Part shown: positions 11,485 through 22,510 of the stretch, piece after piece | How positions within the stretch are numbered: the first letter of the stretch is position 1 | Layout: each line of letters opens with the position of its first letter | Source: Euphorbia lathyris | Lineage: Eukaryota > Streptophyta > Magnoliopsida > Malpighiales > Euphorbiaceae | NCBI RefSeq assembly: GCF_963576675.1 | Contig: NC_088910.1 | Location: 28,832,531-28,896,530, forward strand | Reading direction: 5' to 3' | DNA: 64,000 nt | Notes under the pieces: model-generated | Database searches by the model: none | What the model saw: only the letters and a program-made list of their open reading frames with translations | Told to the model about the DNA's origin: nothing | Program-made: the position numbers and the translations under genes

Positions 11485-14093
11485 ATGTCAGAAGGTTCTT
11501 CCCGGGAAGCCTTCAGACGACTGCCGCCTGTCACTCCGGGTGATTTCACGCTTCGTGACGTATCACAGACCCGCTCCTCGAAGCGGAAAAGGCGGATTGA
11601 ATCGGAAGGGGAAAGTAGTTCCCCTGTTGTAAAGGCGAAGAAGAAGAAGTCGATCGTGCCACGAGCTGTACCGAGTAAGGATCGACCCGTTGGTGGTGTT
11701 GTTGTCGGGGTTCTTGAGGTTGTGGTGGTTGTTCCGAACGGTTTAATAACACCGGCTTGCCATTTGGGCACGATATACGAAGAGATGAGGGCCAAGTTGT
11801 GGATGAGGCAACCGGGTGCATCGGGTACCGATGGGAGGCGTTTTGAGCGGGTGGAGCGTCCGAAGAGGCCGATGTCTTTTGCTGTAGAGGACGCCCATAA
11901 TATTATTGTGTCCGCAGATCTAGCCTCAATCTCCGCGGTCTATCGAATAGGCCAACCGTACGAATTGGCTGCACTGGACGAGGAGGATCGTGCTCATCAT
12001 GCGGGTGGGGCCAATGAGCTAATGGTTTACGAGGAGCAGCTTGAGTCGGGGATGCGGCTCCCCCTTCTTCCTTTCTTCGTGGAGGTCCTGAAAGAATACG
12101 ACCTTTGTCCTGGTCAAATTCACCCGAACGGATGGAGGATGATGGTCGCGTTTTACTCTCTGTGCCGGTCAGCGGGATTTCGAGCAACTAGTCTTGTATT
12201 TCGTCAGTTCTTTCAGCCGAACAAAGGACCATGATCACAGCATTTTACCTTTTCCCACTAAAAATTCAAAGTAATAGGGGGTCTGAAAGATAAAGTGAAC
12301 GAGTTTAGGCATCGTTTCCTTCTTGTCCGGAAGTTGGACGGGGACTTCCCATTCCGAGTGGTCTGGAATACGGATCCCATGGATTCTGGTCGGTGGCTGA
12401 GGCCTCGAGAGATGCTGGAATCGGAGATTCAGTTGGTGAAGTACCTGAAGAACTTGCCTACGGGAAAGGATCAGAAAAAGGATGTGGACGAACTCGTCGG
12501 TCACTTCCTTGCCTCTGGTTATTATATCTAGAATCAGTGGCGAATGGCTCAGCTGCGAGGATGGGTGGCGTCGGATTTCGAGAAGTGGAAGAGAGGGTAC
12601 AATTTCTCAGCCGGTGAGCTTGCCAAATTGGAGTCGATAACCGTAAATGTTGCCGTTGTAGGTAAGGAGTGTGGGTGGTTTAGATGTGATAGTGATTTTG
12701 TTTTCGTTTGGAAATGCGCTAAGTATTTGACTCCTTTATTGTTTTGCAGGTGCCGGGAATCCTCGGGTGAGCATGGATTTTGATCCGGATGGTTTGGTGT
12801 TGGTATCGAGAATATTGAGGACGCTTTTGCTAGTGCTTCGGCTTCTCTAGCCTCATTCTCATCGCTTGAAGATGCGAATCAGGTGATCCAGAGTATGGGC
12901 GGGGTGCTTTCCGCGGCTGATGATGGTGATATGGCAACAGAGGTCCCCGAGGGGCTTCCCGTGAAAGAAAACGAGCTGGTCAAGTCCGGGGAGGAACCAG
13001 AGGTTGTGCTCGAAGATAGTTTGGTTGGTGAGGGTCAGATTGAGGCTGTGTCGTCCCGGAAGCAGAAAATAAGCAAGGGGAAAGAAGTGATTGGGAGCGA
13101 GAAGGAAGGGTTGGTCACGGATGACGTTGTTGGTGGTGCTAGCGAGGGTTCAAAGCGAACACGTGCCGAGGGGGAGGCCGAGTTGGCGACAGACCTGGTC
13201 GATAGGGTGGGTGATCATCCAGAGATGGTGAAGAGGATGGATGTGAAACTGGCGAAGTTTCACGAGTTCGTCATGGGGTTATCAGTGCATGCGGACATGA
13301 TGTCATCGGATTTACCGCGGGCGATGGCTCGGGTTGCCAGGGTCCCTGGAGAGTCATTTCGGATGGATGGTGTATCGAAGATGAATCTGGGGATAGAGAC
13401 TTTGTCGGCGCTTGGTGTGGTAAGTTTTCTTTAATATGTTGTGATTTATTTCAAGATCAGAGTCCCATTGTGTTGTTTTGTCCGTAGGCCACCGCGAATG
13501 CTAATATGGTGTTCGACATGTGCGTCAATGATGAGAAAGTGTTTCGGGAGATGGAGCAGGGTTTGCGAGGTGCTATGGCCGAGTTAAAGGCGGCGAATGT
13601 GAAGTTGGCTAGTGCCGGTGAGTTGCTGGAGCATCATGAAACCAAGATTGCCAGTTTGTCCGATCAGCTGGCGGAGGAAAAGAAGAAAAATTCCGAGCTA
13701 CTGCAGGCGTTGGCGCGTGATGCCGAGGAGCTGCGTTGTCGTAAGTTGCTGTTGAAGGCGGCAATGCTCTGGACTCGCCGCGTCAAAGAGAATTTACTAG
13801 ACAAGACCCGTCAGATTGCCTCACTGGCCGAGGAGAAGATGAGCGTGCAGACGGAGAACGAAAGACTTCGTCGGGACCTCGAGGTAGCTCGGAAAGAGGC
13901 TGCTGACCTTCGTGCCTTCGCGAGGCAGCGCGAAGAGAAACTTGTTAAGATGAACCGAATGATGCTGATCGCTACTGATCATACTGCCGGGTATGCTATC
14001 CCTCTAGAGGTTGTATTTTCTCCGGATGTTTTCGACAAAGAGGCCCAGGCGAAAGCTGTCGAATTTTGTGGGCGCTTTAAGAAGAAGAAGTAG
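11485..14093 (+). pseudogene. Antisense gene 1 of the Tat element: spliced, Transposase_28-like, coiled coil
   Basis: I propose three exons: 11485-12661, 12750-13419 and 13488-14093. The introns of 88 and 68 bp both start GTAAG and end CAG or TAG, and the joins restore frame. The start chosen is MSEGSSRE. After a basic low-complexity region (KRKRR, KAKKKKS) comes a domain with RLPLLPFFVEVLKEYDL, HPNGWRMMVAF, SLCRSAGF and FRQFFQ. I recognise this as the 'putative gypsy type transposon' family (PF04195). An acidic middle section and a long heptad-rich C-terminus (about 13540-13950) follow. In-frame TGA (12232), TAA (12259) and TAG (12529), and a frameshift near 12795, make it a pseudogene. The family is common in plant genomes; its molecular function is not known to me. 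Confidence 0.75.
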
Positions 14094-14260
14094 GCTAAGA
14101 TAGCTTATCCTTTATTTGTTTTCTTTTGTAATAATGTAGTCGTACTTTTCGGATTTTGGAAGATCTTTTGGGCTGGTTCTCTGAATTCTATCATTATATT
14201 TCTGCAATTGATCTGATGTTTATAGTCACTGAACTGTCTTTCACGTCTCATCTTTTTGGG

Positions 14261-14270
14261 CTATAAATAG
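14261..14270 (+). promoter_or_regulatory. TATA box upstream of the second antisense gene
   Basis: The plus strand reads CTATAAATAG about 83 nt before the ATG at 14353 and 168 nt after the stop of the first antisense gene. The spacing fits a separate plant core promoter with a short 5' leader. Confidence 0.6.
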
Positions 14271-14352
14271 GAGCCGGTTTTGTGTTTATTTTGGGTTGCT
14301 TTGTTTGCTAGGATTTTTTCTTGGTCGCTCTTTGACCTGTTCTTCTTTTTTA

Positions 14353-15045
14353 ATGTCTCTTCGAGATATTGTCGATCCTGCCAGAGTGCTTAAGGTGCAA
14401 AAGGCGATATCAGCGATGCCACATCCCTATATGTACTATCCGCCGATTGTGGATCATGATGGGGAGCGAAAAGCCCGGTATGCCTCCTCGGTGTGGATGA
14501 AACGAGGTGCTAACTCACAAAAAAGAAATACGAAGAGTGAGAGTTCTACTCCGTATACTGGGTCAGTGACGAATTCCTGCGAAGTGGCAGTTAGTGCATT
14601 CTCTTCGACCGAGAAAAAGATTTGGTCACAAGATGGTATTGGCTTTCTCAACCCTGATGAGACTGTCGCGCCTGTGTTGAACCCGCACCCTTCGTGGATT
14701 AAGAGGCTTCTTGCCGATGAACTGGAAAGGGTGACAAATCTTCCTCCTGAATCTGAGTACCAACGTGTGGGACGCCATGCTTCACCGTCTCGCCCGTATG
14801 GCCCGACGTTCGTTGACCCTCTGAAGCCTCGTAGCATGGTTTTTCTTGAGTTTGCCAGGCAGGGTTATCTCGGGCCTGTCCCGGCGAACCCAAATCATCG
14901 TGTGACTCATGTTGGCAAGGCGTGCTTGTATCATAGGCAAAATGGGCATAATACTGATGAGTGTGTGGATTGGCGAGCAGTGCATCAAGATTTGATGGAT
15001 GATGAGGCTATCCCTAACCCTGACTGTGCCAATGTGTTGCCTTAG
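14353..15045 (+). CDS. Antisense gene 2 of the Tat element: intact, CX2HX4HX4C knuckle protein
   Basis: The open frame is complete. The upstream ATG at 14296 is also in frame, but only 26-35 nt after the TATA box, so I prefer the ATG at 14353 (MSLRDIVDPARV), giving 230 residues. Visible parts are an N-terminal segment with MPHPYMYYPP, a central basic and Ser/Thr-rich region, RLLADELERVTNLPP, and a C-terminal knuckle CLYHRQNGHNTDEC followed by an acidic tail. The knuckle has the CX2HX4HX4C spacing found in the element's own Gag (CKYHKSSRHSTENC near 29355-29310). It is therefore probably nucleic-acid binding and may derive from a gag C-terminus; both points are inference. I do not recognise the rest of the protein. 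It has no in-frame stop, unlike every other gene in this element. Confidence 0.65.
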   Translation: MSLRDIVDPARVLKVQKAISAMPHPYMYYPPIVDHDGERKARYASSVWMKRGANSQKRNTKSESSTPYTGSVTNSCEVAVSAFSSTEKKIWSQDGIGFLNPDETVAPVLNPHPSWIKRLLADELERVTNLPPESEYQRVGRHASPSRPYGPTFVDPLKPRSMVFLEFARQGYLGPVPANPNHRVTHVGKACLYHRQNGHNTDECVDWRAVHQDLMDDEAIPNPDCANVLP

Positions 15046-15237
15046 TGGATGTTGGTTTTTTTAGTCGTGCCCTGTTTGCGAGTGGTTTTTTATTTATGCT
15101 TTTAGATTTCTGTACTGGATATGTGCTTTTGATGTATGTGTAATGTATGACTTTTTATCGATGAACTTTGTGACGCTTTTCCCAGCTTCGAAATTTGTAT
15201 TCTTGTTAATGGGTCATAACATCGGCTCGCTTTTGAG

Positions 15238-16125
15238 GCGTTCGAGCTGCTCGAGAAGCCTTTGAATAACATCTAGTGTTATTGAGCGAGGACCACATCG
15301 AGTAGCTCGCGTTTTGGTCAATTGGTAGCAACATGGGGTTGTTTAGGCGATTGCTAAGAGGCGTTCGAGATGCTCGAGAAGCCTTTGAATAACGTCTGAT
15401 TTTGTTAGGCGAGGACCGCATCGGGTAGCTCGCGCTTTGGTCAATCGGTAACATGGGGTTGTTTAAGCGATTGCTAAGAGGCGTTCGAGATGCTCGAGAA
15501 GCCTTTGAATATCGTCTGATTTTAAGCGACTACCGTATCGGGTAGCTCGCGTTTTGGTCAATCGGTAACAACATGGGGTTGTTTAAGCGATTGTTAAGAG
15601 GCGTTCGAGATGCTCGAGAAGCCTTTAAATATCGTCTGATTTTAAGCAATTACCGTATCGGGTAGCTCGCGTTTTGGTCAATCGGTAACAACATGGGGTT
15701 GTTTAAGCGATTGCTAAGAGGCGTTCGAGATGCTCGAGAAGCTTTTGAATATCGTCTGATTTTAAGCGATTACCATATCGGGTAGCTCACATTTTGGTCA
15801 ATCGGTAACAACATGGGGTTGTTTAAGTGATTGTTAAGAGGCGTTCGAGATGCTCGAGAAGCCTTTGAATATCGTCTGATTTTAAGCGATTACCATATCG
15901 AGTAGCTCGCGTTTTGGTCAATCGGTAACAACATAGGGTTGTTTAAGCGATTGCTAAGAGGCGTTGGAGATGCTCAAGAAGCATTTGAATATCGTCTGAT
16001 TTTAAGCGATTACCGTATCAGGTAGCTCACGTTTTGGTCAATCGGTAACAATATGAGGTTGTTTAAGCGATTGCTAAGAGGCGTTGGAGATGCTCAAGAA
16101 GCCTTTGAATATCGTCTGATTTTGT
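15238..16125. repeat. 120-bp tandem repeat array between the convergent genes
   Basis: About 7.5 copies of a 120-bp unit, with unit starts at 15238, 15361, 15481, 15601, 15721, 15841, 15961 and 16081 (first step 123 bp, then exactly 120). Each unit begins GCGTTCGAGATGCTCGAGAAG and carries a repeated gtagctcgcgttttggtcaa segment. Divergence is low, with CTCGAG to CTCAAG changes in the last two units. The array sits between the stop of antisense gene 2 (15045) and the stop of pol (16170). Tandem repeats in this 3' untranslated region are known for Tat-lineage elements and can seed satellites. Confidence 0.95.
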
Positions 16126-16169
16126 TAAATAAATATTTGATTTGATTTGTCATTGGTAGGTTACATGAG

Positions 16170-19100
16170 CTATTGATAATACTTTTTCAATGTCTGGATG
16201 TTCCAACTATTGTCGAAAACCAACCCATCTAAGGAGGCGATTCTATAGGCCCCGTTGTGTAGGACCGTGTCAATCTTGTAGGGTCCTTCCCACGTCTGTC
16301 CTAGCTTTCCTTTGGCGAGCAGGGATTGAGCGGCGGCCGCATCTCGGAGCACAAGGTCCCTACTTGGAATGTGCGGGGTTGCACTCGTTTGTTGTGATAC
16401 CGTGCCAAGTTTTGCTTATGGGCCGTGATGTGGAGCAAGGCATTAAAGCGTTCCTCCTCGAGTCGCTCGCCGGCCTCAGTAAGTTCCTCATCATTACTGG
16501 CCTTCTCGTAAGTCATTTGACGAGGAGATCGAAGGATGACTTCGGAGGGTGCCATTGCTTCCGCTCAGTAGGTTAGGAAGAAAAGAGTTCGCCCCGTGCC
16601 GGAGTGCGAGGTTGTGTGATATGACCATAATACCGCTGGGATGTGGTCGGGCCATGCTTGCCCTTTGTTAAAAAGGCGTGCTTTTATTCCTCGCAAAATC
16701 GTTCGGTTGCTGACTTTAGTGAGTCCGTTACTCTGAGGGTGTGCAACCGATGTGTAGCGCCCCTTGATGCCCCATTCGGAGCAGAAGTCGCGGAACTGAA
16801 TGCAGTCAAACTGTCATTCATTATCTGTGATGAAAGAATGAGGGACTCCAAAGCGGTATATTATTGTTCGTTTGAGGAAGCTTATGACATTGTCGGTGGT
16901 TATCTTTGCGATGGCTTCTGCCTCAATCCATTATGTGAAGTGGTCGACAGCGACTATAACGAAACGCTTCTGTGCTAAGGCTAGCGGAAAAGGGCCGAGC
17001 AGATCAACCCCCCATATGGCGAAAGGCCAGGGTGTGATGATGCCCTTGAGTGGAGCCACCGGCGCATGATGGGTATTCGCGTGCATCTGACATGCCTAGC
17101 ATTTACGCACTATTCGGACCGCATCTGAGTCCATGGTCTGCCAGTAGAGTCCCTGAAGCTGGGCCTTTTTCGCAATGGATCGAGTACCCTGATGCGAGCT
17201 GTAGACTCCCTGGTGTATTTCTTTCAAACAGTGATCTCCTTCTTCCTCGGATATGCAACGCAACCAAGGTTGGCTGGACGACTTCCGATACAGAATGCCT
17301 TCATGCATCGCGTACCGCCAGGATCGTCAAACCACGAGGGATGCTTGAGTCCTATCTTCCGGCAGGGCTCTATCCTCTAGATATCTGATTATATGACTCC
17401 TCCATCCGTTTGTTGCTGCGTCGGCTGTGTCGATATGTAAGGAACATTGTGTGCTAATTGCTGGGGCAGGGGTGGTTTCTATAAGGGTATGCGGATCACT
17501 GGACTGTTCTCTCGCTGCGAGGGCAGCGATGCTGTCTGCCTCTTCGTTTTCTTCTCGCAGAACGAGCTTTAGGGTGAATGTAAATCCCTTGCTTTTGAGA
17601 TCCTCGAGCAGGGACTTGGCAAGCTCCAAGTATTGACACATGGTTGGGTCCTTTGCTTTGTAAGTACCACTGATGTGGCTGACGACGAGCTTGGAGTTTG
17701 AGTACATTGTCAGGTGCCCTGTTACCATTGTCTTGGCTAGCCGGAGGGCCGCGATCAAGGCCTCATACTCTGCTTGGTTGTTTGTGGTTGGAAAATCAAG
17801 TCGGATGGCGTATCGTAGGCGGAGGTCGTTAGGTCCCTGAATAGCGATGCCCGCGCCTGCCCATCCCGGGCCACAAGACCAGTCCTTACTCATAGTCCAC
17901 TGGTCACTGTTATGAGCTTTATCCAGGGAGAGTTCACCGGTTGATGACCCGGTGAACTCGATGAGGAAATCTAAAAGCACTTGAGCTTTGATCGTGGTGT
18001 GGGCCTCAAAGCGTATATCAAACTGCGACAGTCGGACCGACCAGTTGGTAATGCGACTGGAAACCTTGGGCTTCTGGACTGCCTTCTTGAGAGGGTAATT
18101 GGTCTTGACGACAATCGTATGTGCTTGAAAATACGACCATAGGCGCTCGGATGCTTGTGTGATGGCGAATAGAGCCTTTTCAACCTCAGAGTACCGTATT
18201 TTCGCTCCCTTGAGCACCTTACTTAAGAAATATATCGAATAGAGCTCAGTACCCTCGACTTGAGTGAGAACCATTGCCACGGTTTTGTCGGCTATGGTGA
18301 AGTATAGATGGATGTCTCGGCCCTATTTTGGTACTGACAGCAGGGGTGGAGTGGCGAGGAATGTTTTGATGGCGTTGAATGCCATCTGACAGTCTGTTGA
18401 CCATTTGAAAGGATGCTCCTTTTATTGCTTTGTAGAAAGGGAGGCAACGTTGTGCCGAGCAGGAGATAAACAGCCCCAAGGCGATGATCCTCCCATTAAG
18501 TCTCTGAACGCCCTGCAGATTGTTCGGTGCTTGCATTTCTAAGATTGCCTCGATCTTCGCGGGATTAGGTTCAATACCCTTCTCTGAAACTACACAACCA
18601 AGGAACTTGCCCGAATGAATTCCGAAGAAGCACTTTTTCGGGTTGAGTTTGAGGTTGTAATTTCGAAAAATCTTGAATACCTCTGCCAAATCCCATGGGT
18701 GATCGCTTTCTTCTGTGCTTAAGACGACCATGTCGTCAATGTATACTTGTACTGTCTTGCCAATGAGAGGAGAAAACATCTTGTCTATTAGCCACTGATA
18801 GGTGGCTCCCGCGTTCTTTAGACTGTAAGGCATTACGTTATAGCAATATGTGCCCTCATGTATTATCAAAGAGGTTTTTTCAGCATCGGCTGGGTCTAGG
18901 GGTATCTGCTGGAAACCGGCAGTGGCATCAAATTGGGATAGGATTTTGCGTCCTGCTGTTTGGTCGAGAAGCTGATCTATGTTAGGCAGCGGGTAAGAAT
19001 CTTTGGGACATGCTTTATTAACATCGATAAAGTCTACACACATGCGGTACTTCCCGCTGGCTTTCTTTACAAGTACAACATTAGAAAGCCAATCCGGGTA

Positions 19101-19628
19101 GTGAAATTCGCGAATAAATTTTACAGCTAAAAGTTTCTGAATCTCTGCCTTGACGGCTGCCTGCTTGTCCCTTGCTTGTACCCGCTTCTTCTGTTTCAGA
19201 GGCTCGACCGAAGGATCGATATTCAACCTGTGAGTTGCCTGCTCGGGTGAAACGCCAGTGATGTCTTCAGTTCACCAAGCGAACACGTCTGAGTGTTCAG
19301 TGAGGACGGCCTTTATCTCATCGACCAGCTGGGGTTGCAGCTTAGTCCCAATCTTTAGTGTCTTGCTCTCCCCAACCGGGCAGTCTGCGACCGGCTCAAT
19401 CGGAGTGGGATTATACCCCCTTATATCCATCAGATCGTCCTCAAGATAGAGTGTCGTCCGAGGTTGAGTTGCTTGCCATTGCAGTTTCTTAGCCAAGATT
19501 CGGTCTCTATGGACGATGATCTCGCCGCTTTGATGTGGTAGGGTCAGGCACAAGTCGGAGACGTTAATCATAGCCTTCAGGCTAGCCAACATGGGTCTTC
19601 CGATGATAGCATTGTAGGCTAAAAGGAT
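16170..19628 (-). pseudogene. Tat Pol: RT, RNase H, archaeal-type RNase H, integrase
   Basis: Read from 19628 down. After the nested-element junction comes AYNAIIGRP, then RT (19226-18400) with the YIDDM catalytic motif (about 18750) and RMCVDFIDVN. A frameshift near 18340 leads into the first RNase H (about 18280-18000, KGAKIRYSEVEKALFAI). The second RNase H (about 17890-17520) follows, with NNQAEYEALIAALRLA and a C-terminal ADSIAALA; its central SDS motif reads SNSKLVV, a D to N change at a catalytic position. The integrase has LYRKSSSQPWLRC, a zinc-binding region (17300-17090), a core with GVDLLGPFP and ITDN (17000-16790) and a C-terminal domain with GKLGQTWEGPYKI, ending LKKYYQ. In-frame TGAs lie at 19272 and 17327, with further stops in the integrase, and there is a frameshift near 16330. 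Confidence 0.9.
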
Positions 19629-21125
19629 AGTTAAGCCCAAAATATACCTAAAATATCATCAATAACTACATCAATATTGCTACGAATTCGTGTTGTTTAT
19701 ACTTGTTTAGAATACTTTTACTCTCGAATATGTTTCTTTCTTGTAAGGTACCTAAATATTTGGTAAAATCCAAATAGGAACAAAAAGAGCTCAAAAATAG
19801 AAGAAAAACCCTACAAAAGGAGTCAAAAACGACAAAGATCAATTACACCAAAACGAGGACAAAGACGAAGTCAGAAACAGAGAAAAATGCAAATTCTCAG
19901 CAGAGAATCCAAAATTCTCGGTAGAGAATTTGGGGCCGCGACAGGGAATCTCAAATTCTCGGTCGCGACACGCCCTTTCGTCCGAAGGCTGAAAAATCAG
20001 TTCCTTATTCTCGACAGAGAATTTCCATTCTCGGTAAGAGCAGAAATTCTGCCAAGTACAATGAACACATGTTAAAATCCAAGAAACGCGTTCGTTCGGG
20101 TGGATAAAGACGTCCTTTCACAACAGATACGACTCTCCACAATGGACACGACTCTTCAACATCTATAAATAAAGTATTGATTTGAGAGTTGATATATAAT
20201 AATGAGAGAGTTAGAAGAGAAGATTAGTGCAGAGTTTATGCATAAACTCTGACTCAGAAATGAGTCAGAGATTAGATTTCATTTTTGTTCAAAGCAATAT
20301 GCTGTACACACATTGTTTATTCAATAATAACAAGTTTAGTAGCATTTAGATATTGTTCCAGTTTAGTTTTCATTTTGGTAGTAGACCGACCCAGTCTCTA
20401 TTACGAAGATTCAACGAGAAGATTGAGTAGAGGATCCGCCCCTGAGCCTGACAAACTCTAACGAAACCCAAGGAAAGGATTGACAACCCGTTCACTTGCA
20501 AGCCATCGAATGTTTCCATGCTCTATGTTCTCTGTAAACTTGTATCAATTTATATTTCATCTAATAAAGTCTGTTCTATTCGATAGATTTTTATGCAGCA
20601 CTTTGGTATAGGATCCGAAGTGGATGCTTGTGTTTTCATTAAAACGTATTTAATTCAAAATCTTTACAATGAAACTTTGTTGAACACTTAGGCAAATTAT
20701 TATCTCAAAAGAGTTTTAATTTGATTAAGGGCAATTATCCCGGATAGGGTTTTGTCATGTTCAAAGCCAAATAATTAGAGGTTCCGTCATTTATTTCATC
20801 TTTATAATTCATACAAAGTTTAAAGTTGTTTTCTTTGCTTAATGCAAACAAATACATTTGTTTACTTTTCTAAAAAGTACTAAACGTTCCTATCTTGCAA
20901 ATTCATTCTTAAATCAGAGTATTTTCTAACGTTTTCATACTCTAACCTAATTCTCATTCTAGCAATTTCAAAAACAAAACCGATTAAACGATTTTTCATA
21001 TTATAAACCTTAAAAGTAAATTTAACCGATTCAAAATAAGTTTTGTTTAAAAAAATGTTCCCTGTGGGATCGATATCTTTTATTACTACAAGCGTATACC
21101 GTGCACTTGCGGAAATCGCCCAACA
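19629..21125 (+). repeat. Left (5') LTR of the nested element
   Basis: About 1497 bp. It starts AGTTAAGCCC (TGTTAAGCCC in the right copy) and ends GCCCAACA. It contains a palindrome-rich module at 19884-20056 and a TATA-like tctataaataaag near 20161. The first base appears mutated from T to A. Confidence 0.9.
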
Positions 21126-21131
21126 AGTTTT

Positions 21132-21149
21132 TGGCGCCGTTGCCGGGGA
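21132..21149 (+). other. Primer-binding site, tRNA-Asp type
   Basis: TGGCGCCGTTGCCGGGGA lies six bases after the left LTR. This is the PBS form typical of Athila and related plant gypsy elements. Confidence 0.85.
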
Positions 21150-22235
21150 ACGCCAAATTTTTAACAAAAATTTATGTTTTTCGTGTTTTATTTCGAACAT
21201 TGGTTTATAATATATGTATTTATTTATTTTTACAGTTTTTATTTTGAGGATGGTCACTAGGACTAAATCCTCATTGTTATTTAACGTTTGCAATTAGATG
21301 TTTGCAGATAAAAAAAAATTCAAGTTTTTTCAAAGATAACCTAGAGATTTGATTATCAATGAAATTCACAGAAGAAGTCTACAGGAGAGAAATCTAGCAT
21401 GCAGATACATCATAGAAGAGAAAATTCTTGAAAAGCTTGTCAAGAACATAACAGATGGTTTTACCATAAAAATTTTAATCTCTTCCCAAACACATTTACC
21501 TCTTTCCTATACACTAAACCCTTCACCAACATATCAAATTTCTTTTGTTAAGAAATTTATTCATTTCCTACAAACCCAAATAATTTCCCTTTTTATAACA
21601 TCCCTAAACACCTACATCTATCTCTCTAAGAAATCACCATGGAAAATCTTCTCAGACAGATATATCAGAAGTAGGATGAAATTATCTTATTCACCATGAA
21701 GGAATTGTATACTTTTAATATAGTTTTGAAAGTTTCGGTTCATGTGCGTAGTTTTTTGTTCGAGGCCTGAACCAGAAGTTCGGACATTCAACCGAAATCA
21801 CTAGATCCTTAAATTGAGAAAACGCTAAAAAAAGCGCTTAAAAAATATAAAAAAAAAGAAGAAAAAAAATATATATACATTAATAATTTCAAGTTGGGAT
21901 ACAGTTCTACTTTCTTTTATTACTGCTTGAAATTATTCCCAGGTAAGTTATATGGACAGAACCATTATTTAAAAACCGGTCTAAGTAATTGATTATGTCC
22001 ATAATTTTGATTCTCCTTGAGAATTCTTAAGGATTATCACATTTTTAGTTTTTAGTTTTCATATTTTAAATCTTTACATTTCCATTTTTAGTTTTAGTTT
22101 ATACATTAGTCTTTAGTTTAGAAGAAAAAAAAAATCTCAATTGAATTAAAATCACACATAATTTAAGTTTCTGCTTGTATAGGGATTATTAAAATCTCTA
22201 CAGTGACTTTTGTAGAAATTCTGAACTTACTCAAA

Positions 22236-22510
22236 ATTTTAATTCTCAACTGAGAATTTCACTTTCAAAGCCTTGAAAATTTCTGAACTTACGGAGAATG
22301 TGAATTCTCAGTAGAGAATTCAGGATTTTCAAAATTTCAAGGGAAAGGAAGAGAAAAAAAAATTTCTGAACTTACCGAGAATCGAAATTCTCGGCCGAGA
22401 ATCGAAATTCTCGGCCGAGAATATAAATTCTCGGTAACTTCAGCGAAGCAAAAAAATAAATAAATAAATAAATTTTGCGACCGCGGATCGCCATTCACGG
22501 TCGCGACACG
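22236..22510 (+). repeat. Internal palindrome-rich module 1
   Basis: Repeated ATTCTC...GAGAAT inverted motifs, including two perfect 16-bp palindromes ATTCTCGGCCGAGAAT at 22387-22402 and 22407-22422. They are followed by a GCGACCGCGG block and CGGTCGCGACACG at about 22498. The same succession occurs in both LTRs and at 24655-24786. Confidence 0.85.

Noticed and set aside
11460..12187. Minus-strand frames opposite the first antisense gene
   Set aside because: They overlap a plus-strand frame with a recognisable Transposase_28-like domain; the reverse frames have no motif.
15238..16125. Regular array that could suggest a CRISPR
   Set aside because: The whole 120-bp unit is repeated without unique spacers, and the context is a plant retrotransposon; it is an ordinary tandem array.
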